Source: Bacillota bacterium
GTDB taxonomy: Bacteria > Bacillota > Clostridia > Lachnospirales > Lachnospiraceae
Assembly: GCA_023435895.1 (NCBI GenBank)
Contig: JAEZLH010000031.1
Coordinates: 62,001 to 126,000 of the forward strand
Length of the DNA: 64,000 nt
Reading direction: 5' to 3'
A program made the position numbers and the translations under genes. This document shows positions 35,451 through 44,382 of the stretch, in pieces. Under the pieces are notes generated by a model. It saw only the letters and a list, made by a program, of their open reading frames with translations. It did not search any database and was not told the origin of the DNA. The stretch's first letter is position 1. Every line of letters begins with the position of its first letter.

Positions 35451-36617
35451 TTACTCACCCACACGAATCGGCTTTTTTAAAAGTCTTGCCAAATGCTTTT
35501 CAAATTCCTCGTTGGTAACACCGATGCATTTAAATACTTCGGGAGAGATTGCTTCCATATGGTCGCACCCGAGGATTTTCCAGGCATAGGCTTGTGCAAT
35601 ATGAACACCGGCAACTAATTCCTTGTGAATGATATTTTCATTCAACGGATCATGATGATAATAAGCTACTTCGTAAATCGTATAGGGGAGATCCCAATGG
35701 CTGAGAACATGAGCACCAATCTCCTGATGCAACATATTATCTGCCTGTTCTAATTTGTGATAATCCTCGATGGTATGAGCCATTCCATCGGTATATTCCT
35801 CGTCCTTCGCTAGTAGAATTAAACCCAGGTTATGCATCAGCCCGGCAAACATGGCAGCTTCCGGGGGTTGTTTATGAAGGAATACTTCAAATAGGAATAA
35901 AGTTAGTTTATTGGTCAAGTATGCGTGCTCCATCAAAAGGGTGGGAGCCTTAGTGGTTTGCTCCACCATAATGGAATCAACGAGGATACTCCAACGAACG
36001 AAGCTCTTTAAGTTTAGTAATCCAATATAAATGGCTGCCTGTTTCACTTTATTAGGCATTGCACCAAATACAGCATGTTCCGCTACCTGGAGCAAAAGCT
36101 CGGATACATCAGGATCATTTTCAATAGCTTCAATCAGACCGTCCATATCCTCCGCTTCAATCAAATCAATTAAGCGAATGCTTTTTCCAGGTATGGAGAT
36201 GGGAGCGCCGTATTTATCGCATTTTTCTGAAAATGCATTTTCATTTAAGGTATCCTCCACCGCAAAGATATTGTTAATGTAGTGAAGGAAATTCGTATTA
36301 TTCCAAGGCTTAAAGATATAAAGCTTAGCGATATTATGCAAAATCGCACGGAACATCGGTTTTTCATCCGCATAACCACTTAATATAATTCGTATGGTTC
36401 TTGGATACTGCTCTTTGATATTACTTAATAATTTATATCCGTCATATAAGGGCATCCTCATATCACTGATTACCATATCGACTTGATTACCCTCCATCAA
36501 CTTGGTGGCGTCTGCACTATTTTCCGCAGTGAGTATCTCGTAATCAGAATCGATGAACATTCTCTGTAATGCCTTTAAAATTTGTACTTCATCATCTACA
36601 ATTAAAATCTTTTTCAT
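35451..36617 (-). CDS. Response regulator with HDOD output domain
   Basis: About 388 residues from the ATG at 36617 (an in-frame TTG lies upstream). Residues 1-120 are a receiver: KKILIVDDE, phospho-acceptor in MVISDMRMPLYDGY, and the Lys in LYIFKPWNN. Residues about 150-360 are an HDOD domain, an HD-like metal-binding fold without the full catalytic HD set: MFAGLMHNLGLILLAKD, EIGAHVLSHWDLPYTIYEVAYYHHDP. HDOD proteins take part in signalling, often linked to c-di-GMP, motility or stress. The gene follows a receiver-kinase gene (36746) in the same direction, and the pair probably forms one phosphorelay. Confidence 0.9.
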   Translation of the reverse strand: MKKILIVDDEVQILKALQRMFIDSDYEILTAENSADATKLMEGNQVDMVISDMRMPLYDGYKLLSNIKEQYPRTIRIILSGYADEKPMFRAILHNIAKLYIFKPWNNTNFLHYINNIFAVEDTLNENAFSEKCDKYGAPISIPGKSIRLIDLIEAEDMDGLIEAIENDPDVSELLLQVAEHAVFGAMPNKVKQAAIYIGLLNLKSFVRWSILVDSIMVEQTTKAPTLLMEHAYLTNKLTLFLFEVFLHKQPPEAAMFAGLMHNLGLILLAKDEEYTDGMAHTIEDYHKLEQADNMLHQEIGAHVLSHWDLPYTIYEVAYYHHDPLNENIIHKELVAGVHIAQAYAWKILGCDHMEAISPEVFKCIGVTNEEFEKHLARLLKKPIRVGE

Positions 36618-36745
36618 TTTCCCTACATCCTTTCGTTTCAACAGATATTATTATCAGTATCAATGCAGGTATTCATAAATCCTTTAAATTAACTTATGGA
36701 TTTAAGCATATTAATACCGAATTATCTTTTGGTGGCATAGCAGGA

Positions 36746-38032
36746 TTAATTTGTAGCGATAATTGGTAACGTAATAACAAATGTAGTTCCCTTCCCAATT
36801 TCACTCTTTACATCAAAGCTTCCGTTGTGCTTATTTACAATGATATCATAGGATATACTTAGCCCCAGACCGGTACCCTGTCCGATTTCTTTCGTAGTAA
36901 AAAACGGTTCAAAAATCTTATGGAGATGTTCTTTGGAAATTCCGGGACCGTCGTCTGTGAATTCGATGATTACCTTATCATTTTGGCATCTCGCCCGAAT
37001 CAGTATGGAGCCCAGAAAATTTTTGTTTTGTGATTTAATTGCTTGGATGGCATTCAGAATAATATTGACAAATACCTGACCAATCTGAATTCGATTGCAG
37101 TAGAGTTTAATATCCTCCGGCACATCCAGTTTTATGATTGCTACATATTTCACTTCATTCTTAATGATTAAGAGAACCTGTTGAAGCAATTCCAGTAATA
37201 TGTTTGTATCTCGTTCATCATCCTTAGATGTTCTGGCATACACCCTAAGGGACTGAACAATGTCAGTGATACGTTTCATGCCTCCTGATAAATCAGTAAA
37301 TATATTTTCCAGGTCACCCACAATGAAATCCAATTTCAATTCCTTATATTTGTCCTGTAATTCCGTGATGGCTCTGCAATCCACGCAGGAGAAGGCTTCA
37401 CTGTTGATTTCCATATTAAAAAAATCCATGTATTCTTTCATTCTTACATAATATTTTTTTAAAATATCAAAATTGCTACTGATATATCCCATTGGGTTAT
37501 TGATCTCATGTGCAATACCTGCCGCTAGCTGTCCGATTGCTGCCATCTTTTCTGCTTGTACCAGACTAAACTTTGCTTCGGTAAGCTCGGCGTTCATAAT
37601 CTTTAGTTCTTCATTTTGCTTCTTGGTTACTTCAAGCAGGGATTTTAAGTTCGTAGATTTGTTTTTTGCATCGATGGCTACCTTTAGCCGGGAGTGAAGT
37701 TCAGCAGTGTTGAAGGGTTTATTAATATAATCAAATGCCCCCAAATCGAAGCATTTTTTATAAACCTCCATGTCAATCAAGGAAGTCAGCATGATGATAG
37801 GCATGTCATCGTATTTGCTGTCAGAACGGAATAACTCCAGTAAGTCAAAGCCGGTGATGGCAGGCATCATGACATCCGTAATCAGAATGTCAACATGGTA
37901 TTGATCCACAATGCTTTTGGCCTGTCTTGAGTCATCACATAAATAAATTTGAGTGATTTCCGGCATGTCCTCTAAATTACGTTTCACGGAAGATAAGTTA
38001 AAATGACTGTCATCCACAACAAGAATTTTCAT
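36746..38032 (-). CDS. Receiver domain-histidine kinase fusion
   Basis: 428 residues with TTGGAGGATAGTC before the ATG. Residues 1-120 form an N-terminal receiver (MKILVVDDS; Asp in ILITDVMMPAITGFD; Lys in DYINKPFN). A coiled-coil linker (130-165) leads to a kinase core with GQLAAGIAHEINNPMGYI (phospho-acceptor His), NIILNAIQAI (N box), FTDDGPGISKEHL and GTGLGLSISYDIIV (G boxes). There is no membrane segment, so it is a soluble kinase controlled by phosphorylation of its own receiver. The HDOD response regulator just downstream is its likely partner. Confidence 0.92.
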   Translation of the reverse strand: MKILVVDDSHFNLSSVKRNLEDMPEITQIYLCDDSRQAKSIVDQYHVDILITDVMMPAITGFDLLELFRSDSKYDDMPIIMLTSLIDMEVYKKCFDLGAFDYINKPFNTAELHSRLKVAIDAKNKSTNLKSLLEVTKKQNEELKIMNAELTEAKFSLVQAEKMAAIGQLAAGIAHEINNPMGYISSNFDILKKYYVRMKEYMDFFNMEINSEAFSCVDCRAITELQDKYKELKLDFIVGDLENIFTDLSGGMKRITDIVQSLRVYARTSKDDERDTNILLELLQQVLLIIKNEVKYVAIIKLDVPEDIKLYCNRIQIGQVFVNIILNAIQAIKSQNKNFLGSILIRARCQNDKVIIEFTDDGPGISKEHLHKIFEPFFTTKEIGQGTGLGLSISYDIIVNKHNGSFDVKSEIGKGTTFVITLPIIATN

Positions 38033-38464
38033 GACTATCCTCCAATTAGAATGGATAATATTTACTTAGTTATTATAACATTGGAGTGATTTTATTTCAA
38101 TTACAATGTTAATATATGACAAGGACGATATTGCAGATAAATTTATAAATCTAATTCCTGACTATAATATGATATCATGGGTTTAACCCGAGTAATATCC
38201 AAACTTCAAAAAAGATTTTTCTCACAATATATCACTATGAAAGCATTTTGGGCAGAGTTCATTGTTTATATGCATAAAAAAATCACCTAACATTAGACCA
38301 TTAACAACACAGTGTCGGTATGGTAAAGTTAAGAGTAGTTGGTGTTGTAATAAAGGAAAATTAAGAAGCCTATGTGAGTTTCATATAGCGAAAATTTTAT
38401 ATTAATAGCAAGAATGATGAACGGGTTTCCTAGTAAAAAATAATCATATCATGGAGGGTTACAT
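38033..38464. other. Divergent gap with no supported feature
   Basis: 432 bp between the divergent kinase and alpha-galactosidase genes. It is AT-rich, without an open frame of note, hairpin terminator or convincing -35/-10 pair. It must contain the promoters of both genes. Confidence 0.5.
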
Positions 38465-40579
38465 ATGAGTTCGGTATCGTTATTAAAGCAATATCAAATG
38501 GGAGATATGATCGCACGATATTATCTGGATGATGACACAAAGAACGTGGAGCTAATGCTATTACCAGAAAATATAGAGACGCTTTCTTGGGAAGAGAAAA
38601 ATCAAGTGGTTGACTCCCTGGTTCAGTTAAAACTGACTGGGGATACTTACCTTGGAGGATATGCAGGGGGAGGAACCATGAGGATGGGGGAATCTACCAC
38701 CGCCCTTCAATATGTCCGTCAGGAAGAATTGGTTCAAACAGAAAGAACAGTAATTAGAACAGTACTTAAGGATTCAAGAGACTATGAGGTGATACATTCC
38801 TTGTATTATTATCTTGGAGAGAAAAGTGTTGAGATAAACGTTGAGTTTATCAATCATAGTAAAGAGACTGTTACAATGGAGATGATTTCGAGTTTCTCGT
38901 TAGGTGGAATCACTCCCTTTACGAAAGGAGATGCACATGACACTCTAAAGGTACATAGAATTCGAAGTGTTTGGAGTATGGAAGGGCGTCTAGAAAACAA
39001 GACAGTAGAAGAACTTCAGTTGGAACCATCCTGGGCAGGTCACGCCGTTCGCTCCGAACGCTTTGGACAGGTGGGTTCCATGGCGGTGAATCATTATTTT
39101 CCCTGGCTAGTGGTTGAGGACAGCCAAAATGATATATTCTGGGGAGTACAGCTTGCTCATAATGCCTCCTGGCAAATGGAACTCTTTCGAAAGGATGATG
39201 GGTTATCCATATCAGGTGGCTTAGCAGACCGTGAATTCGGTCATTGGATGAAGGTGGTGGCTCCTGGTGAGAGCTTTATAACCCCAACTGCAATCTTATC
39301 TGTTTGCAGGGGACAAGGAGTTGATCATATTGCTCAGAGGCTAACCTCCTCTGGAAAGCGATTCTTTAAGGCAGCACCAGAATGTGAGCAGGATTTACCC
39401 ATTATCTTTAATGAGTACTGCACTACCTGGGGATCACCTTCCCATCAGAATATCAGCGAGATTTTAGAGGTAATTCAAAATAAAGGCATCAGCTATTTTG
39501 TCATAGACTGTGGATGGTATAAGGAAGAGGGAATACCTTGGGATATAGCCATGGGTGATTATCAGGTTTCTCAAGAATTATTTCCGTTAGGACTTGAGAA
39601 GACGGTGGAGGCCATTAAAGATAAGGGAATGAAGCCGGGTTTATGGTTCGAAATTGAGAATGTGGGCTCAGCCTCCAGAGCTTATCAAATGGAAGAACAT
39701 TTACTAAAGAGGGATGGTAAGGTGCTTACCACCACCATGAGGCGTTTTTGGGATATGAGAGATCCATGGGTAAAGGAATATCTCACGGAGAAGGTGATTA
39801 AAACGCTTCAAACCTACGGCTTTGAATATATGAAGATTGATTATAATGATACCATAGGTCTTGGCTGTGATGGAGAGGAATCAATCGGAGAAGGACTGCG
39901 CCGCAATATGGAAGAAGCATATGGCTTTATTGAAAAAGTAAAGCAGGAAGTACCGGACATTGTACTGGAAAATTGCGCTTCCGGCGGTCATAGGCTGGAG
40001 CCTTTGATGATGAGAACCTGCAGTATGGCATCCTTCTCGGATGCTCATGAATGTGTGGAAATCCCTATCATAGCTGCTAATCTCCACCGAGTAATTCTGC
40101 CAAGTCAGAGCCAGATCTGGGCGGTGCTTCGCCAAGAGGATGATTTGAAGCGGATTGCCTATTCTATTGCGAATACCTTCCTTGGCAGGATGTGTTTATC
40201 CGGTGATGTGAATCAACTGAGCAAGGAGGCTTGGAAGCTGGTAGATGGAGGAATTCAGTTCTATAGGAAGATTGCCCCGATTATTAAGGACGGATATAGT
40301 CATTGGTTTGGCAATGACATTTCAAGTTATCGTAATCCAAAGGGGTGGCAGGGCATTATTAGGATAGGAGATTGTGGTGACGGTTACGCTGTGATCCATA
40401 CCTTTCACGAGAAGCCCACAACTGAGTGCGTTCTTGAGCTTGAGGGTCTAGCTGGTTATATAATTTCTGATATCTATTCGGACACTAACGTAGATATTAG
40501 ATTAGACGGTGATCAATTAATCTATAAGCCAGAGGAAAGCTTGAAAGCGGTTGCGGTTTATCTGAAAAAGCTGAATTAG
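38465..40579 (+). CDS. Alpha-galactosidase, glycoside hydrolase family 36
   Basis: 704 residues, the usual length of bacterial GH36 tetrameric enzymes. The N-terminal beta-sandwich (to about 310) is followed by the catalytic barrel: FVIDCGWYKEEG, GLWFEIENVG, the nucleophile Asp in YMKIDYND, LENCASGGHRLEP and the acid/base Asp in SFSDAHE. No signal peptide, so it acts in the cytosol on imported alpha-galactosides such as melibiose or raffinose. ATGGAGGG precedes the ATG. No transporter is adjacent. Some motif positions (IENVG where E. coli RafA-like enzymes have PEMV/M) put it in a less studied GH36 branch. Confidence 0.9.
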   Translation: MSSVSLLKQYQMGDMIARYYLDDDTKNVELMLLPENIETLSWEEKNQVVDSLVQLKLTGDTYLGGYAGGGTMRMGESTTALQYVRQEELVQTERTVIRTVLKDSRDYEVIHSLYYYLGEKSVEINVEFINHSKETVTMEMISSFSLGGITPFTKGDAHDTLKVHRIRSVWSMEGRLENKTVEELQLEPSWAGHAVRSERFGQVGSMAVNHYFPWLVVEDSQNDIFWGVQLAHNASWQMELFRKDDGLSISGGLADREFGHWMKVVAPGESFITPTAILSVCRGQGVDHIAQRLTSSGKRFFKAAPECEQDLPIIFNEYCTTWGSPSHQNISEILEVIQNKGISYFVIDCGWYKEEGIPWDIAMGDYQVSQELFPLGLEKTVEAIKDKGMKPGLWFEIENVGSASRAYQMEEHLLKRDGKVLTTTMRRFWDMRDPWVKEYLTEKVIKTLQTYGFEYMKIDYNDTIGLGCDGEESIGEGLRRNMEEAYGFIEKVKQEVPDIVLENCASGGHRLEPLMMRTCSMASFSDAHECVEIPIIAANLHRVILPSQSQIWAVLRQEDDLKRIAYSIANTFLGRMCLSGDVNQLSKEAWKLVDGGIQFYRKIAPIIKDGYSHWFGNDISSYRNPKGWQGIIRIGDCGDGYAVIHTFHEKPTTECVLELEGLAGYIISDIYSDTNVDIRLDGDQLIYKPEESLKAVAVYLKKLN

Positions 40580-40699
40580 TAAGTAAATAACAAGTCTTTA
40601 GGTAAGCTAAAAGACTTTAAAAGAAAGAAAATTCCTCTTCCTCTTGGTTAGAAGCTCATGATGAAACAATGTTTCATTTATCGATTCTTATGATGGTGA

Positions 40700-40748
40700 A
40701 AGGAGCTGTCGCCAACTAACATTGAGTTAGTTGGACGACAGCTACCTT
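40700..40748 (+). terminator. Hairpin after the alpha-galactosidase gene
   Basis: Arms agctgtcgccaactaac and gttagttggacgacagct with one mismatch around attga. Only a weak T-rich end follows (accttatta), so termination may be partial. The remaining gap to the ArsR gene holds only its promoter and operator. Confidence 0.6.
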
Positions 40749-40938
40749 ATTATATCCTCCCTGCAATCATCATTGCTCTCAGCTCCTCCCAAAAATTAAT
40801 TGCAATAATTAGTCATAACTTCACAGTTTCTTTATAGTATCATATATGGGCGAAGTTTAACGATATGTTTTGATCGCTTACCCCATAATTGATTTGTGAC
40901 TATGTCACAAGGATTGACAAATAATTAACCATTCCTCG

Positions 40939-40978
40939 TTGACAAATATAACACTATATCGTAATATATGAATATAGT
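40939..40978 (+). promoter_or_regulatory. Promoter and operator of the ArsR-CoADR unit
   Basis: TTGACA (40939-40944), 17-bp spacer, TAATAT (40962-40967). The perfect inverted repeat actatat (40953-40959) and atatagt (40972-40978) brackets the -10 box, as expected for an ArsR-type autorepressor operator. Confidence 0.65.
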
Positions 40979-41018
40979 AATATAAATAATAATTTAACAT
41001 ACAATGAACGGAGAGATC

Positions 41019-41312
41019 ATGGATACCAACTACAGGAATTACAACGAGAGCGTAGAACTGCTGAAAATGATCGCACATCCCATCAGGCTTTGCATTATAA
41101 GGGGATTGTTGAATAAGGGTGAATGCAATGTATCCTATATGCAGTCCTGTTTGGGAGCACCCCAATCAACAATTTCACAGCATCTTCAAAAGCTTCGAAT
41201 GGCAGGAATTATTGAAGGCAGAAGAAATGGACTTGAGATCTATTATCAGGTTACCAGTGAAAAAGTGAAAGAAATTATCGAGGTACTATTTCCGGAGGAT
41301 TGCAAGCAATAG
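41019..41312 (+). CDS. ArsR-family winged-helix repressor
   Basis: 97 residues from the ATG at 41019, preceded by ACGGAGAG; an in-frame ATG at 41004 lies before that site. Core: ELLKMIAHPIRLCIIRGLL, CLGAPQSTISQHLQKLRMAG as recognition region and GRRNGLEIYYQV as wing. The Cys residues (C-N-V-S-Y-M-Q-S-C) just before the recognition helix resemble redox or persulfide-sensing members such as BigR/SqrR/YgaV-type regulators, though the spacing differs; sulfane-sulfur sensing is suggested mainly by the next gene. Confidence 0.85.
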   Translation: MDTNYRNYNESVELLKMIAHPIRLCIIRGLLNKGECNVSYMQSCLGAPQSTISQHLQKLRMAGIIEGRRNGLEIYYQVTSEKVKEIIEVLFPEDCKQ

Positions 41313-41369
41313 TAATTATTTATAATTTGCAATTACAATCAGAATTCATATTATAAAGGAGCGAAAAGT

Positions 41370-43850
41370 ATGAGCAAAAAGGTATTAATCGTTGGTGGAG
41401 TGGCAGGCGGAGCTTCCACAGCAGCAAGACTGAGAAGGCTGGATGAAACAGCCCAGATTATCATGTTTGAACGGGATGAATACATCTCTTTTGCCAATTG
41501 TGGTCTTCCCTATTATATCGGTGAAAGTATTAAAGAGAGAAACAAGTTATTGGTGCAGACGCCGGAAGCGATGAAGGCAAGATTTGAGATTGATGTTAGA
41601 AATAACAGTGAAGTTATTCAGATTGATCCAGATAAAAAGATGGTTACTGTTAAGAGTAAGCGAAAAGGAATCTATGAAGAAAGCTATGATTACTTAGTAC
41701 TGTCTCCCGGTGCCAAGGCACTTCGCCCGGGAATACCAGGCATAGAAAGTAAAAAGATTTATACTCTACGTAACATCCCGGATACGGACCTTATTAAGGA
41801 AGTGGTGGACCATGAAGGAACTGGGAGTGCTGTTGTAATTGGCGGCGGATTCGTCGGTGTTGAGATGGCGGAGAATCTGAAGGAACGTGGACTTGAAGTG
41901 GCACTTGTAGAAGCGGCTCCTCATATCCTGGCGCCTTTTGATTACGATATGTCCATTCTTGCGGAAAAAGAAATGGTGGAGAATGGTGTTCGACTTATTA
42001 CACAGGATGGCGTAAAATCCTTTGAAGAAATCGATGATCAGGTGGAAGTAACTTTAAGCAGCGGTACGAAACTCTCTGCAGATATGGTAATACTAGCCAT
42101 TGGCGTGGCTCCCGACACTAAGTTTTTAAGTGAAAGCGGGTTGGAACTTGGACCCAGAGGACATATTTTAGTCAATGAAAAGATGGAAACCAATAAAGAA
42201 GGAATTTATGCCGTTGGTGATGCAATCGAAGTGGTGGATTTTGTGACAAAGAGCAGAACCGCAATCCCTTTGGCGGGACCTGCTAACAAGCAAGGCAGAA
42301 TTGCTGCTGATAATATTGCGGGATTAAATTCTGTATTCAAGGGTTCCCAGGGTACCTCAATTATTAAGGTTTTTGATTTGATTGCTGCCAGTACAGGGGC
42401 AAACGAAAGAACCTTGCAAAAGTCCGGCATCACCTATAAAACCATTTTCATACATCCGGTATCCCATGCTTCCTATTATCCGGGAGCAGTACCCATGACC
42501 TTAAAGCTAATCTTTAGTGAGGAGGGCAAGGTTCTTGGTGCTCAGGGAATTGGTTATGAAGGTGTTGATAAACGAATTGATGTAATTGCAACGGTTATCC
42601 GAATGGGTGGTTCCATAGAAGATTTGTCCGAACTGGAATTATCCTATGCACCTCCGTTCTCCTCTGCCAAAGATCCGGTTAACATGGCAGGCTTTGTTGC
42701 ACAGAATGTATTGGAGGGCAGAGCGCATATTACTACCTGGTCAGAAGTAGAAGAAATGAATGCGGAGGACTATATCCTGGTAGATGTTAGGACAGAATTA
42801 GAGTACGTCAACGGTCATATGGAAGGTGCCATTAACATTCCGGTGGATGAATTGAGAGATCGCTTGTCAGAGCTTGATCCCACGAAAACTATCGTGGAAT
42901 ATTGTCAGGTAGGACTCAGAGGATATGTGGCAGACCGAATTCTTACACAGCATGGATTTAAGGTAATGAATGTTACGGGTGGATATAAATCAATTTCCTC
43001 CTTAAAGTATAAACCAGAGAAGGCAGCAGTTACGGCTAGTCAGCCGATGATAGACCCAGATACCCAACGGGTACATGCGGCAGCTGTGGATACAGAGAGA
43101 AAACTAGGTGAATACGATAAAACGCTTGATGCAAGCGGGCTTTGCTGTCCGGGACCGTTAATGCAGGTTAAGGCTTCCATTACAGATATGAAGGAGGGAG
43201 AAATCCTAAAGGTAGATGCCTCCGATCCAGGATTCTATGAAGACATTAAGGCTTGGTGTAAGAGAACTAATAATGAATTATTGGAGGTGACAAAGGCAGC
43301 AGGACATATTACGGCGTTCATCAAGAAGCTTGGTGAGAACAATGAAGCCCTGGTACAGTGTCAACAGATGGGAGTAGTCAAAGATAATAAGACCATGGTG
43401 GTATTTAGCGGAGATCTGGATAAGGCCATTGCCTCCTTCATCATCGCCAACGGCGCAGCATCCATGGATAAAAAGGTTACCATGTTCTTCACCTTCTGGG
43501 GACTAAATATTTTAAGAAAACCGGAGAAGGTAAAGGTAAAAAAGGGCACGATTGATCATATGTTTGGCATGATGATGCCAAGGGGTAGTAAGAAATTAAA
43601 GCTTTCCAAGATGAATATGATGGGTATGGGTCAGAAGATGATTCGCATGGTCATGAAGAACAAGAACATCTCATCCCTGGAAGAACTCATACAGTCAGCC
43701 ATCGATAGCGGCATTGAGATTGTAGCCTGCCAGATGTCCATGGATGTAATGGGAATTAAGCAGGAGGAATTAATTGACGGCGTAAAAATAGGCGGCGTAG
43801 GCTATTACCTTGGTGAGGCTGAGGATAGTAACGTTAACCTCTTTATTTAA
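41370..43850 (+). CDS. CoA-disulfide reductase-like fusion: FAD/NAD oxidoreductase-rhodanese-TusA-DsrE
   Basis: 826 residues. Residues 1-445 are a pyridine nucleotide-disulfide oxidoreductase of the CoADR/NADH-oxidase group (VGGVAGGASTAARLRRLD; active Cys in SFANCGLPYYIG; GDAIEV). Residues about 455-545 are a rhodanese with Cys in EYCQVGLRGY. Residues about 575-645 are a TusA domain (LDASGLCCPGPLMQVKASI). Residues about 665-826 are a DsrE-like domain (MVVFSGDLDKAIASFIIANG). Such fusions reduce and transfer persulfide sulfur, probably as CoA-persulfide reductase. AAAGGAGCG precedes the ATG. The ArsR gene 57 bp upstream is likely its regulator. Confidence 0.93.
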   Translation: MSKKVLIVGGVAGGASTAARLRRLDETAQIIMFERDEYISFANCGLPYYIGESIKERNKLLVQTPEAMKARFEIDVRNNSEVIQIDPDKKMVTVKSKRKGIYEESYDYLVLSPGAKALRPGIPGIESKKIYTLRNIPDTDLIKEVVDHEGTGSAVVIGGGFVGVEMAENLKERGLEVALVEAAPHILAPFDYDMSILAEKEMVENGVRLITQDGVKSFEEIDDQVEVTLSSGTKLSADMVILAIGVAPDTKFLSESGLELGPRGHILVNEKMETNKEGIYAVGDAIEVVDFVTKSRTAIPLAGPANKQGRIAADNIAGLNSVFKGSQGTSIIKVFDLIAASTGANERTLQKSGITYKTIFIHPVSHASYYPGAVPMTLKLIFSEEGKVLGAQGIGYEGVDKRIDVIATVIRMGGSIEDLSELELSYAPPFSSAKDPVNMAGFVAQNVLEGRAHITTWSEVEEMNAEDYILVDVRTELEYVNGHMEGAINIPVDELRDRLSELDPTKTIVEYCQVGLRGYVADRILTQHGFKVMNVTGGYKSISSLKYKPEKAAVTASQPMIDPDTQRVHAAAVDTERKLGEYDKTLDASGLCCPGPLMQVKASITDMKEGEILKVDASDPGFYEDIKAWCKRTNNELLEVTKAAGHITAFIKKLGENNEALVQCQQMGVVKDNKTMVVFSGDLDKAIASFIIANGAASMDKKVTMFFTFWGLNILRKPEKVKVKKGTIDHMFGMMMPRGSKKLKLSKMNMMGMGQKMIRMVMKNKNISSLEELIQSAIDSGIEIVACQMSMDVMGIKQEELIDGVKIGGVGYYLGEAEDSNVNLFI

Positions 43851-43983
43851 TCAAAAATTATTGTGTCAAAAGCCCGTTCAAACAGACTTTATCAGCATTT
43901 GTCCAAATTGTAAGTGCAAGTGCATGGGTAGGACTATTGACTTTCGAATAATAAAAAGCGTATAAGGAAATATTCTCGTGATA

Positions 43984-44042
43984 GAACACAAAAGGTTATC
44001 AAGTTCAGCTATATTGGATTTGATAGCCTTTTGTGTTCTTTG
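43984..44042 (+). terminator. Terminator of the CoADR fusion gene
   Basis: Arms gaacacaaaaggttatcaa and ttgatagccttttgtgttc (one mismatch) followed by TTT. It lies 130 bases after the stop. Confidence 0.75.
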
Positions 44043-44157
44043 TCAGTTAAGTAAGGTTTCACTTCGCAACAGATAATGATAAGTTGGACATTAAAAGCGC
44101 CTTAAGATGGGCAATACCAAAAGATAACAATTTATGTGTGAAATTTTGGATATTAGC

Positions 44158-44185
44158 TTGAATATTGTCGAAAAAAATGTATAAT
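44158..44185 (+). promoter_or_regulatory. Promoter of the GGDEF/HD-GYP gene
   Basis: TTGAAT (44158-44163), 16-bp spacer, TATAAT (44180-44185), about 200 bp before the start codon, leaving a long leader. Confidence 0.5.
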
Positions 44186-44284
44186 ATTTATTATATATGA
44201 CATGGTGATTGACTTGTGAATTACCTGAATTAACTCGAAAATTTTAGAAATACAGGTATTCTTCTTAGGGAACAGAAGGAATAG

Positions 44285-44333
44285 GAAGACAGCTGAGTGA
44301 AGACAGAAACAGACATTTGTATCAGCTGTCTTC
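44285..44333 (+). other. Leader inverted repeat before the GGDEF/HD-GYP gene
   Basis: Perfect 12-bp arms gaagacagctga and tcagctgtcttc enclose 25 bases. No T-run follows. It lies 50 bp before the ATG, inside the putative long leader. I see no known c-di-GMP riboswitch consensus here. Confidence 0.6.
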
Positions 44334-44382
44334 GGATGGTCAGACATAGATTGAAGATATATTTTAAAGGGGAAATGAAACG

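Noticed and set aside
35119..35589. Open frame of 156 codons through the tandem repeats
   Set aside because: It crosses a non-triplet repeat array and the end of the HDOD gene, has no ribosome site and an unnatural composition.
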